Shown: piece by piece, positions 45,819 through 55,009 of the stretch | Position numbering within the stretch: position 1 is the stretch's first letter | Layout: each line of letters opens with the position of its first letter | Source of the DNA: Mytilus californianus | Taxonomy: Eukaryota > Mollusca > Bivalvia > Mytilida > Mytilidae | Direction of reading: 5' to 3' | Length of the DNA stretch: 64,000 nt | NCBI RefSeq assembly: GCF_021869535.1 | Contig: NW_026262582.1 | Location: 56,494,851 to 56,558,850, forward strand | The notes under the pieces: generated by a model | Told to the model about the DNA's origin: nothing | The model's input: only the letters and a program-made list of their open reading frames with translations | Databases searched by the model: none | Translations under genes and position numbers: made by a program

Positions 45819-45910
45819 GTGTTACGATATTTCTCCACTCGAGACAGTTAAATTTTAATATTTAAAGCGCGAGGCTTAACTGTTGAGAGTGGAGAAATAT
45901 CGTAATACAC
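45819..45910. mobile_element. Small foldback element
   Basis: Arms 45819-45851 and 45876-45910 share 'acgatatttctccactc' and 'agttaa', with a 2-base indel and a short mismatched block. The loop is AT-rich with 'gcgcgaggc'. Confidence 0.7.
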
Positions 45911-46146
45911 GAGCTATAGTGGTGGAATCTGTTTCTCTAATGATTTTTATCCTTCCATTTCAAAGATTTGCTGAAAGTTGTGTTCTTTTGATGTGACATC
46001 ATCAGGCATGGTCGCCTTTTTTCATGACGTCACAATCGGAAACTCAGAAGAAACCAAGAAAATTTAACGTCATAATTAAATATCGACCAATCATTTGCCA
46101 AGAACAGATATTTCACTAGTGAAGAGAACATTTTTTTCACAATCAG

Positions 46147-46455
46147 TTGGGAAATGTGAAAATAGTGACAAAATTAGAGAAAATGTTATGGCTGACAGAG
46201 GATTTGACATTAAATATCCCCCCTTTTCGTTGTGGAGAATTCCAGTTAAGTGCCAGTCAGGTTGAGGAGACACGTCGGATAGCTGAGGTTAGGATACATG
46301 TTGAAAGGGCAATTCAAAGAATTAAAACTTTTCATATTTTGAATGGAACCATGCCAGTCACTCTAACAATGGTTGCAGAGGACATTTTTAAAACCTGTTC
46401 CTACTTGACAAACTTTCAGACACCTATAATCAAGTGTGAAATTAATAAAATGTAA
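46147..46455 (+). pseudogene. PIF/Harbinger DDE transposase C-terminal fragment
   Basis: The frame from about 46190 reads L-N-I-P-P-F, then Q-L-S-A-S-Q-V-E-E-T-R-R-I-A, V-R-I-H-V-E-R-A-I-Q-R-I-K and L-T-N-F, ending with TAA. These are the conserved last blocks of the DDE_Tnp_4 family, including the arginine/histidine/glutamate helix (R-I-H-V-E-R-A) that carries the third catalytic acid. Just upstream another frame reads V-M-A-D-R-G-F-D-I, the block with the second aspartate, so a small deletion with frameshift lies near 46195-46210. The rest of the transposase is missing. Confidence 0.85.
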
Positions 46456-46551
46456 TATCAATTGTCCTTTATTTGCATTAATTCTGTTTTACGTGTAGCT
46501 TACAAAATGCTGAAATTATCAAGAACCTTGGGTAAATTATGAATACATGTA

Positions 46552-47285
46552 CAGTCAATGGTGTAACTTCAATAAGTTATTAGAGAAAAATAACATACAT
46601 GTGTTATTACGGATACTTTCTCTTAATCTGTAGTAACATATGTTTGTTATCAGATAAATGTACCATAAAATTTTTTATTTTCAGTGGGCACTTGGGAATT
46701 CTAGAAACTTGAGCAGTAACTTAATACATAACCTTGAAAACTAATTTTCCAATTCAATTAATACATTTTTGATCAACCATGGTAAATCAATGAGACAAGG
46801 CTTTTAAGTGATAACTTAGCTGTAATAACAAGGCTTAGTAATTACAGGCATTTAACTTATTACATGAGACACTTGGGAATGACTAGGAAGCTTGCACAGA
46901 ACCTCATTACATGCTCTCATCATTATTCATTACAATAAATTAAAATACATTGTGATATATGTAGGAGAAAAGGCTTTGAAGAGATGTAGAGAAGCTGTAA
47001 TAACACCCTTTAGTTATTACAGGCATATTTTTTCTGTAATAACATGGGTGTGTTATGCATAATTGGCAAATTGTGGGCTGTTATATCTTTCTAAAGTTTA
47101 ATATACATAAAGACAATTATAATATCAATAGAACTAGTACACAATTTAACAAAATAAAGGATGTATAATGCCCCTTTGAAACATGTAACATACATGTGTT
47201 ATCACAGATTTTTGATTTTTTAGCCCTCAATAACAAATGTATGTTATTTTTCTCTAATAACTTATTTAAGTTAGACCCTTGACTG
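46552..47285. mobile_element. 734-bp non-autonomous TIR element
   Basis: Terminal inverted repeats of 58 bp (46552-46609, 47228-47285) match at 53 positions, beginning cagtcaa. The flanks carry atgta directly on both sides (46547-46551, 47286-47290), a likely 5-bp target duplication. The interior has repeated 'cacttgggaat' and 'ataacaaggctta/ataacaccctt' blocks, no ORF. The superfamily is not fixed by this. It lies 97 bp from the Harbinger fragment, but no link can be shown. Confidence 0.8.
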
Positions 47286-47289
47286 ATGT

Positions 47290-48070
47290 ATGTGTACAAA
47301 ACTATAGGGTCATTCCTATACCAGATTATACAATGCAAAATAATATTTTTATTAAAGTTAACTTAGTTTTGATGCGGAAAAGTGCCATCCCTAAAGTCTT
47401 TATTGCCAGTTGGTTAGTAAGACACAAGAATTTATACCTATATATCCCTAAGGAGAAATACATGCATACTTTTTTGTTTAGCACCCCCCTTTTTTCCCTA
47501 AAAAAAGTAAAAGTTAAATACTTTTCAGATATAACACTTAAATGGTGATACAGCTCAGGCAACTTAATTGAACATTAAAATATGTAATGAAATAAAATAC
47601 ATGCATGTTACATGTAAGAATAAAATAGGAGATGTACATTTTTGTTGTATGATTGCCAATCAGACCACTATCCACAAAAGACGAAAGGACAAGAATATAA
47701 ACAACTACAGTTCAGCGTATAGCCTTCAATACTAGAATAACCTCTAACGTGTAGAAAAATAGAAATTGCTCTGTGATATATATACCCCATATTTTTCAAT
47801 CTGACTTCAAGCACTAAGTTGTTTGGACTACCCCCCCCCCTTTTTTTAAAATTCGTGCACTAAATCAGCAAGTCCTTTTTTTTCTTTGTTTCTCAGTATA
47901 CAGTTTATGGTGAATTCACTTCATTTAAAGAAGAAATAAACACAATAAAAGTTTATGATCTTTATCTGTTCTGAAGATAAGTATTTTTATGTCTTAAATA
48001 TACATGATATACCAATATCTAAAGCTGGTAGACCATATTTAACTGATGGATACACAATTTCAGACAAAAA
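47290..48070. other. Stretch without genes; repeat pieces
   Basis: It contains a 'gattgccaatcagacca' repeat block (47628-47700) and a C10/T7 tract (47831-47847). The open frames of 78-89 codons overlap each other on opposite strands and have no recognisable content. Confidence 0.4.
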
Positions 48071-48074
48071 GATG

Positions 48075-48995
48075 TTATAAAATTTTTTTAAGTTTGGACA
48101 TTACAGACTTCCAAAAATGTTCATCAAATTTAACATACTCAACATGCATGTCACTTTTTGTACATAGAACAAAATAACAATTATGAATGTTCAGAACTGC
48201 CATCTGGCCCTGGACTGGAGTGAAGTAAGCATTCCTCCTATTTAGAGTCACAACATTGTTTTCATCAATTTTCAAACAAGAAAGTTTACCAGCAGCTTCC
48301 TCAATGCTTAAATTCCATGTTGAGGGTGGATTTTTTAGTTCAACAATATATTTTTGGTCATTTATAGTTACTATTCTATCTACTGAGGCACCAAGATATG
48401 GATGATCTATATCAATAATAAATCCTTTCTTTTCTAGTTGTATACTGAAAGAAGTACTAGTGTTCCTATTGTTCATCTCTTGAACAAATCGTTGAGCAGA
48501 AGTGTCTTCTTGCTCTAATCCAAATTGCATTGCATAAGTTGGTTTACACTTGTTGTACAATTAACTACTCAACAACTTTGTAGCCTCTGTTGAATCTCTG
48601 CGGAATGCAATTCTATGAAAATTTGATGCTGTTAGTCGATAAACTCTCACAGCATGCCAATCAGCTGATTTCGATTGCTCCTTTGATTTTTGTTCAATGA
48701 TTTCTGCTTCTTCTTTAGTTAAAGTTAATGTTCTTGTAAATGCCTCACCTCTTTCTTTTATTTCTTGAATACTTAAAGGGTAAACAGATTTTAGCATCAA
48801 TTGCTTATCACAATCTGCTTTATGGCATTCAATTGGACTGTTGTATTTAACAAAACCACAGTTTGGATTGACTTCCATCAATGTCTTAAACAGTTTCTTA
48901 ACAGATGTTTCATTCCGAGTTCTGTCGCATGTCTGGGGTCAAAATTCAATTTCTCAAAAGTCACTTTCTGCTCAGGTGTTTTACCATATTCCTGT
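48075..48995 (-). pseudogene. Last exon with YqaJ-type nuclease domain
   Basis: After C-D-R-T-R-N-E and N-P-N-C-G-F-V-K-Y comes S-A-D-W-H-A-V-R-V-Y-R-L-T-A-S-N-F, the entry to the nuclease fold. The in-frame TAA at 48561-48563 follows, then A-M-Q-F-G-L-E-Q-E, Y-L-G-A-S-V-D-R-I-V, I-V-E-L-K-N-P and P-V-Q-G-Q-M. Residues expected to bind metal and catalyse (the E of G-x-x-x-E, the D of G-A-S-x-D, E and K of V-E-L-K) are all kept, so loss of function is through the breaks and not through active-site decay. The usual G-A-S-P-D-G reads G-A-S-V-D-R here. Confidence 0.8.
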
Positions 48996-49372
48996 CTTCA
49001 AAGAAAATTTACATCATTACATGTATATACATGATTGACTGATTGATTGGTGTTTAACACTCATTATATACACAAATCATACATACATGTACATTTATAT
49101 TCAATTAGTAAAATGGTTTAAGGTTTACATGTATATGCAAAGTTCTGTAGAAGTCGAACAGTAAGAGTGGTATCTGCACACCCACGGTCCCACAAGCACA
49201 TGTAATTTGATGATATCTAATTTTTTTCTTATTAAAACTAGCATAAATTTAAAATAATTTTTTACTAGATCACAAACCCCATTTCCCATACTCTTTGACA
49301 CAGTCAATGAAATATTTATGTGATTTTTGCGGTTAACAAATGTAACACAATGTCAATGAATGTTATTAAATT

Positions 49373-49425
49373 GATTGCTGATTAAATAACATCCAGTGGC
49401 AAATATTTCAAGCATGTCCAGGACA
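49373..49425 (-). repeat. (AATC)-family retroposon 3' block, in the pseudogene region
   Basis: 'catccagtggcaaatatttc' and 'aagcatgtccaggac' form the complement of the 40430 block; the tail is degraded. A related start (gattgactgattgattgg) lies at 49033. Both are within the second intron. Confidence 0.6.
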
Positions 49426-49800
49426 ACTCATTTATTTGAAAGATATAAGAACACATGAAAACAATGGGAAGCAATATAATACATGTCACAAATAGAAAAA
49501 AAAATTATACTGGGTACAAAATGTAGCCTACACATGATGATAAATGGTATCTGCATAAACTCAGTGTGCAATTTAAACACTTTCATGCTTGCATTTGGAC
49601 AAGTTTTTTTCTTGCTACAAATTGCTGAAAAATGTGTAATTTAGGATTTCTGCTAATTTTTATGACAGTCACTCTGAAATCATTGACTACCTACATTGTA
49701 TATGCAATTTAGAATACACTTATGTACAATCAAGGACACTATACAAAATTAATCCTTGGTACAATGCACCAGTATAATTTAAAAATACATGTATACTTAC

Positions 49801-49983
49801 TTTACAATCCTGATGTTGTGTATGGATTGCGGCTCCACTTTTCTTTTAGCAGGTTTGTTCCAACTACACAACTTATCTGTAACTGTCTTGGCCACTGGCA
49901 AGTCTTTGAAACCATTTGAGATAAAATCTTCCAGGGCAAACAGCAATGCATCTGCATCTATATGACTGCATGCCTCTCCTTTT
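49801..49983 (-). pseudogene. Exon with second half of the SWIM finger
   Basis: 183 bases, open throughout: G-E-A-C-S-H, then A-L-L-F-A-L-E-D-F and a basic tail (K-P-A-K-R-K-V-E-P). Both splice sites are canonical. This exon carries no lesion. Confidence 0.8.
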
Positions 49984-50413
49984 CTGAAAAAGTAGTACTT
50001 TCACATTAATCTATGTATTAACATCAATAATCTGCAGATGGGTAAACGACTGAGTGTAGTTTGATAAATGTCCAGGGGCAAATATTAAATAGATTTTCGA
50101 GACGAAATGGGTAAAATAGCAAGAACAAAAATAATTCATTCTGTTAATCAATTGAAAATTGAAACGCAGGAACACATAGATTTACACGTTAACTGTCATG
50201 ACAGTTCTGAGTTATAAATATAACTGTAAACATGGTAAATACTAACCATGTTGACATGGTTGAATGATATAAAATAGGTTTCAAATATAATTCAAATTGT
50301 TTCAGTGTTGATAAAAAAGTAAAACTGTAAATAGCAACAATTATTGTGATTAAAAAAGGAAATTTTTGTTTGTACATATACATGTATGTATAATTTTTGT
50401 TTCCAATGTCATA

Positions 50414-50545
50414 ATAAATATGCGGGAATTTCTCGCTGCATTGAAGACCTGTTGGTGACCTTCTGCTGTTGTCTGTTCTATGGTCGGGTTGTTGTCTCTT
50501 TGACACATTCCCCATTTCCATTCTCAATTTTATCATATAATAAAG
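50414..50545 (+). repeat. Dispersed repeat in an intron of the SWIM/YqaJ pseudogene
   Basis: 'gacctgttggtgaccttctg', 'gggttgttgtctctttgac' and 'cattccccatttccattctc' make up a full block whose complement is at 34943-35022. Confidence 0.7.
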
Positions 50546-50610
50546 GACACTACAAATCCTTGATATAACCATGATAATTGAAAAAGACCTGACAGTGTTT
50601 TGTACTTAAC

Positions 50611-50645
50611 CTGGGACTATTATACTGTTACTATAATAGTCCCAG
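50611..50645. repeat. 14-bp perfect hairpin
   Basis: ctgggactattata (50611-50624) and complement (50632-50645), 7-base loop, about 60 bases inside the first intron of the pseudogene. Confidence 0.65.
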
Positions 50646-50704
50646 TGCAGACTTAACTTTATTTCAAGAAATTTAATAAAAAGTTTGTTTTTTTAAATAC
50701 ATAC

Positions 50705-51231
50705 CCTGCAACACAAGAACATGCACCACCAGAAATTCCACCATCATTCATACGGAAGCATACATAGGTCTTGTAAATTCTTTGTGCCATTGATGCCATT
50801 ACATCTGCCTTTACAATATAATACTCAAGTCTCTGATTCATCACTTTGAAGTCGAGTTTTTAGTAATTTCTGCACATAGCCCTCTTCAAAAAACGTGTAT
50901 GCCTTCAGGGATTTGTAAGCACGCAAACTTTCCTTGTCAAACGTTTTACTTGTGCTTTCACACAAATAAACCTTTAATTTTGCATGGTCAAAATCAGGTA
51001 TATCGTTTAGATTTTTGTCCCATGTACACTGCAAACTTTCGAACCATGTACGTAAGAACCGATTTGACATCCTTGATGGGGAAGTCAAAAAATAAGTTCT
51101 GAGTCTGACATTGTTAAAAGTCTGTAAATCTCCGTCCTGTAATATCTGTTTAATGTCATTTAATAGAACTGACAGTAGTCCGAATACCTTCATGATGCCG
51201 ACACACTCGTTAGTTGTCACTGTCTCTTTAC
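50705..51231 (-). pseudogene. Exon with N-terminal region and first half of the SWIM finger
   Basis: It follows acceptor tattacacttacag. It encodes about 135 residues of unknown fold, including K-A-Y-T-F-F-E-E-G-Y-V, which resembles the segment that precedes SWIM fingers in this family. A frameshift at about 50828 separates this from Y-Y-I-V-K-A-D-V-M and G-A-C-S-C-V-A-G at the exon end. Upstream exons were not found; a large hairpin (51273-51415) lies 40 bases before the acceptor. Confidence 0.7.
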
Positions 51232-51272
51232 CTGTAAGTGTAATACACAGTGACACAGGTCGTGTGTACTGA

Positions 51273-51415
51273 ACAGATATATCATGTTAAGGAGGGGTAT
51301 TTGCGAAAAATACCAGTCGAGAGAATGTTAAATTTCGCGAGCCGTAAGGCGAGGGAAATTCATTCTCAAGACTGGTATTTTTCGCAAATACCCCTCAAGA
51401 ACATGCTATATCTGT
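51273..51415. mobile_element. 143-bp foldback element with 55-bp arms
   Basis: Arms 51273-51327 and 51361-51415 match at 49 of 55 positions, including an exact stretch of 26 bases. The 33-base loop is itself nearly palindromic (aatttcgc...gcgagggaaatt). No coding content. Confidence 0.8.
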
Positions 51416-51852
51416 TTAATTACACCGAATGTTAACGTACAATACGCATTGATGATCGTGACATTACAAGCGTCCAGTCGGATAGAGTATTTTTTGGCAA
51501 ATACCACGGGTAAGAAAGGCATATCCTTTTTGCATATACCCCTGGCGCTGTTAAAAATGAACGATATTCATTTGATAAAAGTAAATTGGTGAAAAATACA
51601 CTGGCTATCAACCAATCAAAACCCAGAATTCTTACATAAGGTGTAATTAATTACAATACATCACGTATCGATTGACAACAAATGAAAGTTTTTAACGACC
51701 TTGACTGGCTATACAGTCGATTGATTGCTCCGGTCGTTAAGGTCGTTAGCCCCAGTCTCGTTAATCGTCCTTAATTAACGCGAGATTTTAAATTAAGCGC
51801 TACGGTGATCGCCTGATCATGGTAGATAAGTCGCTTATGTGAAACTGGTCTA

Positions 51853-51967
51853 TTACAATCCAAATTCAGACCTGTATCAAGCGCGAATATTGTGTCCATT
51901 TTCGCCCCAACTGTTCAGGGTTGGACCTCTGCGGTCGTATCCAGCTGCGCTCAGCGAAGCATTCTAT
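51853..51967 (+). repeat. Family A element, 3' end only
   Basis: 'tacaatccaaattcagacct', 'gccccaactgttcagggtt' and 'acctctgcggtcgtatcca' match the 3' end of the complete element (56150-56265). Confidence 0.75.
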
Positions 51968-51999
51968 TGCCTATTATTTGAAAAATTATAATGGAGATG

Positions 52000-52235
52000 A
52001 ACTGTAAATAGCAAAACTGATCAGCAAGACAAGATCTACAAACAATTCAACTTAGCTGAAATCGTCAAATGACTCCTTTTTGGAGTCATTGCACTGTAAT
52101 GACGATTTTTACCATTTTTTTTCGCATTTTTGCCCATAATATCTCGAAAACTATAATCGTTAGGTAGACACTTTAAATGGCAAATATGATAAGCAAAACA
52201 ATATCTACAAATTCTTTTTGCCTAATATCTTTTCT
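52000..52235 (+). repeat. Family B element fragment
   Basis: It shares 'gcaagacaagatctacaaa', 'tttttggagtcattgcact' and 'ccataatatctcgaaaact' with the internal blocks of the 43951-45060 element; head missing. Confidence 0.6.
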
Positions 52236-52424
52236 TAATAGATTTATATCTATTTTGTCTACGATCATGACGAGGGCAGCGTAAAATATCATGTTTTGTT
52301 ATCTATTATTTACAAAAAAATAAACAAAACAGATAGAGAATCCATATTGTTTTAGCTATTTCATAATTTATCCCGCATTGACAGAGTTGGATAGTTAAGG
52401 GTGGGTTGATGTACCATTTTTTCA

Positions 52425-52640
52425 ATTATTATGCCCCGCCGTATCGCCTTACGGTACGTCACGAAATTGGTTTCCGTTCTCTAACTTTAGTTTGCCTCAA
52501 CCAAATGTTATAAAACTTATACTCAATGCTTATTACCACAAAAAAAAAAAGATCATGTTATGTGAATGTTCATTGTGTTCCGGGGGTTGGCCCACTTTAC
52601 AAAATGGCTGGACCCGCGCCTTTATTCCAGGTGATCTGAA
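52425..52640 (+). repeat. Hairpin-headed dispersed repeat (family D)
   Basis: 'attatgccccgccgtatcg' and 'ccttacggtacgtcacg' form an imperfect head, followed by 'aaacttatactcaatgct' and 'tattaccacaaaa', words I recognise from a common mollusc repeat. Confidence 0.5.
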
Positions 52641-52762
52641 ATGAAAGATATTATTTTTTGTCTCAGAAATTCTTTTAGAAACAGTTTTTGCATCAATTAT
52701 TTGGCGGTCAAGGGGGGAGACAGTAATAATACATATTCATTATGTACATATGTACAATGTAT

Positions 52763-52777
52763 ATATTTACTTTTCAG
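52763..52777 (+). promoter_or_regulatory. Likely splice acceptor upstream of the zinc-finger start codon
   Basis: The sequence atatttacttttcag ends about 40 bases before the ATG at 52818. An in-frame TAG lies between them. This suggests a non-coding first exon further upstream and places the ATG in exon 2. Confidence 0.5.
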
Positions 52778-52817
52778 ATCGAACTTGTGGTGTTTCACTT
52801 GCACGTAGTCATTAATT

Positions 52818-54290
52818 ATGACGGGAATTCCTCTTTATGGTAAGGATCCCATTCAAGACAATTTATTACATATGGAAATAGCAACACATATTTCTGGTAA
52901 CGGAATTTATCAGATGGTTGACACTCGCCAACAAAGGGGTGAACAAAGTAGTGAAAAATGTCTTAAATGTAATTACTGTAATAAGATGTTTGAAAGTAAT
53001 GGAGACCTACAGAAGCACATAAGAACACACACAGGTGATAAGCCCTATATATGTGATGAATGTGGTAAAGGCTTTAGTCAGAGCAGTAATCTACGTACAC
53101 ACATGGGAATACATACAGGTGAAAAAAATCACGAATGTAATATGTGTGGTAAGTGTTTCCGTCTGAAATCCTGCTTACTGGAACATGTAATGAGAATGCA
53201 TACTGGTGAAAAAAATTACAAATGTGATGTATGTGGAAAAGGATTTTACACCAAGCCTAATCTGAGGAGTCACAAGAGAAAACATACAGGTGATATACCT
53301 AATTACAACATAAGGGTATATATCGCCGAAAAACCTGAGAACAGTAATGGAATACCCTCTTATATCGCAGATAAACCTGATAACGGTAATGGAGGTGATA
53401 TCGCCGATAAACCTGTTAACAGTAATGGAGGTGATATCGCCGATAAACCTGTTAAAAGCAATGGAGGTGATATCGCCGATAAACCTGATCACAGCAAAGG
53501 AGGTGATATCGCTGACAAATCTTATCACACTAAAAGAGGTGATGAAGGAAATGATCTTGATTTCATTAAACACATTAAGGGAAACATTGCTGGAAAAACT
53601 TCTAAAGATCTTTGCCTCAGTGATAAATTAAATGAACACATCAAAAGAGATCGGAAACGTTATAAATGTTTTGCATGTGGAAAGGGATTTGCAGCGATTA
53701 GTATTCTTGAAGCACATGTGAGGACACATACTGGAGAAAAACCATTTAAATGTGAAATATGTGGTAAATCATTTAGTGAGAAACGAAGCGTAAAGGAACA
53801 TTTGCGAATACACACTGGGGACAAACCTTACAAATGTTATCTGTGTGAAAAAGATTTCAGCAGCAGCAGTAACCTTCAAAAACACGTTAGAACGCATAGT
53901 GGTGAAAAACCTTTTGAATGTTATGTTTGTGGAAAGCATTTTTCTTCGACAAGTGTGAGAAAGGCTCACATACGTACTCATACGGGTGAAAAACCATATA
54001 AATGTAACATTTGCGATAAAGGAGTTACTTCTTCTAGTAGCTTACAGGAGCATATAAGAACACACACAGGCGAAAAACCATACAACTGTGATGTTTGTGG
54101 GAAGAGATTTACTAAATCTAGTAACTTACATGTACATATGAGAACGCATACTGGTGAAAAACCATATTCATGCTCTATATGTGATAAACTGTTTAACACA
54201 AGTAGTAATCTCTACAAACACCAGAGACAGCACACGGATAAAGATGATAAAGCGTACATGAGTGATGAATGCAATAAACTTGGCGTTTAA
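52818..54290 (+). CDS. C2H2 zinc-finger protein, 11 fingers in two clusters
   Basis: An intact frame of 490 codons. Fingers 1-4 occupy residues about 51-159 and fingers 5-11 residues about 283-475, each with C-x2-C and H-x3/4-H. Linkers are mostly the canonical T-G-E-K-P type (T-G-E-K-P-Y, T-G-D-K-P-Y), typical of sequence-specific DNA binding. Between the clusters lies a stretch (about 165-241) of 12-residue repeats G-G-D-I-A-D-K-P-x-x-S-N, encoded by a 36-bp tandem repeat. There is no KRAB, BTB or SCAN domain; the N-terminal 45 residues are not recognised. It presumably acts as a nuclear transcription regulator. The ATG is the first after an in-frame stop. Finger 9 has G-V in place of the usual aromatic after C-D-K. 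Orthology cannot be assigned by eye. Confidence 0.95.
   Translation: MTGIPLYGKDPIQDNLLHMEIATHISGNGIYQMVDTRQQRGEQSSEKCLKCNYCNKMFESNGDLQKHIRTHTGDKPYICDECGKGFSQSSNLRTHMGIHTGEKNHECNMCGKCFRLKSCLLEHVMRMHTGEKNYKCDVCGKGFYTKPNLRSHKRKHTGDIPNYNIRVYIAEKPENSNGIPSYIADKPDNGNGGDIADKPVNSNGGDIADKPVKSNGGDIADKPDHSKGGDIADKSYHTKRGDEGNDLDFIKHIKGNIAGKTSKDLCLSDKLNEHIKRDRKRYKCFACGKGFAAISILEAHVRTHTGEKPFKCEICGKSFSEKRSVKEHLRIHTGDKPYKCYLCEKDFSSSSNLQKHVRTHSGEKPFECYVCGKHFSSTSVRKAHIRTHTGEKPYKCNICDKGVTSSSSLQEHIRTHTGEKPYNCDVCGKRFTKSSNLHVHMRTHTGEKPYSCSICDKLFNTSSNLYKHQRQHTDKDDKAYMSDECNKLGV
53310..53540 (+). repeat. 36-bp coding minisatellite inside the zinc-finger gene
   Basis: Units such as ggtgatatcgccgataaacc recur every 36 bp, five to six times, keeping frame. 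The unit encodes a D-K-P that resembles the T-G-D-K-P finger linker, so it may have grown from a linker. Confidence 0.85.
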
Positions 54291-54294
54291 ACAT

Positions 54295-55005
54295 TGAATG
54301 TGATCAAGTGTGAGAGACGGACATAAGATAACTTATTGATATTTGTGATGAATTTGCATGTAAGAGTAGAAATTCAAACAAAGGCCCACAATAGATATCA
54401 GCAATAGATCAATTACTGGCCATTTGACGCTGATAACAAACCGCCTGTGGCCGTATAGATACAACCATAAAGGACTTTGACTGGTGACATTCGTGGCTTT
54501 CACCAACAATAACACATATATTAATATAATAGTAATTAACACACGCATATATGCCGAATATCTTTGGAGAGTTTTAATACTCTTCGCCATAATTGGTATT
54601 TTCTTCGTGATCTAACAAAGCGTTAAGCGACATATTGTAATTTTACAATGTACCATGTATAAATTAATGAAAGATGTTGTTCGATATTGAGTGTTAAAAA
54701 ATACATGTATGTTCGAAATATCAACTTTTTGTTCTTGTCCATTTTTTACCGGTACACAAATCAAATCACAAAAAGTAAATGCACGATATGAAAACCCAGA
54801 TAATTGTGTTTTACTTGATATACGTCTTCACATTCGAGGAATGTCGTAAATTGAGAAACCAATGTGATGCTCATTTGGCGGGTGTGTTGGTGTCGACACG
54901 ACGTGTACTATTTGAATGAAGCTTAAACATGTTAATATTTCAGAACGTAGAAGACCTGGATACTTCATATCTTGTATACATTTATGGCTAATGATCTGTT
55001 TTTTT
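54295..55005. other. 3' flank of the zinc-finger gene, no further genes
   Basis: No exact AATAAA was noticed near the stop. Open frames of 62-85 codons here have no recognisable content. Confidence 0.4.
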
Positions 55006-55009
55006 TTCT

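Larger units (their letters stand above)
48075..51231 (-). pseudogene. SWIM zinc-finger / YqaJ-type nuclease gene, intron-containing pseudogene
   Basis: Three exons on the minus strand: 51231-50705, 49983-49801 and 48995-48075. The first junction joins in phase to give C-S-C-V-A-G|K-G-E-A-C-S-H, a SWIM zinc finger; donors (gtatgt, gtaagt) and acceptors (ctttttcag, tttctttgaag) are intact. The second junction also keeps frame (I-V-K|Q-E-Y-G-K). The last exon encodes a YqaJ (lambda-exonuclease-like) domain. Three lesions break it: a frameshift at about 50828, a one-base deletion near 48932 and an in-frame TAA at 48561-48563. This domain pair is common in bivalve genomes as a large family of unknown role. 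Kept introns show it is not a processed copy. Assembly error at one site is possible, at three unlikely. Confidence 0.82.

Noticed and set aside
53175-53631. Open frames antisense or out of frame to the zinc-finger gene
   Set aside because: They arise from the 36-bp in-frame repeat and have no independent support.
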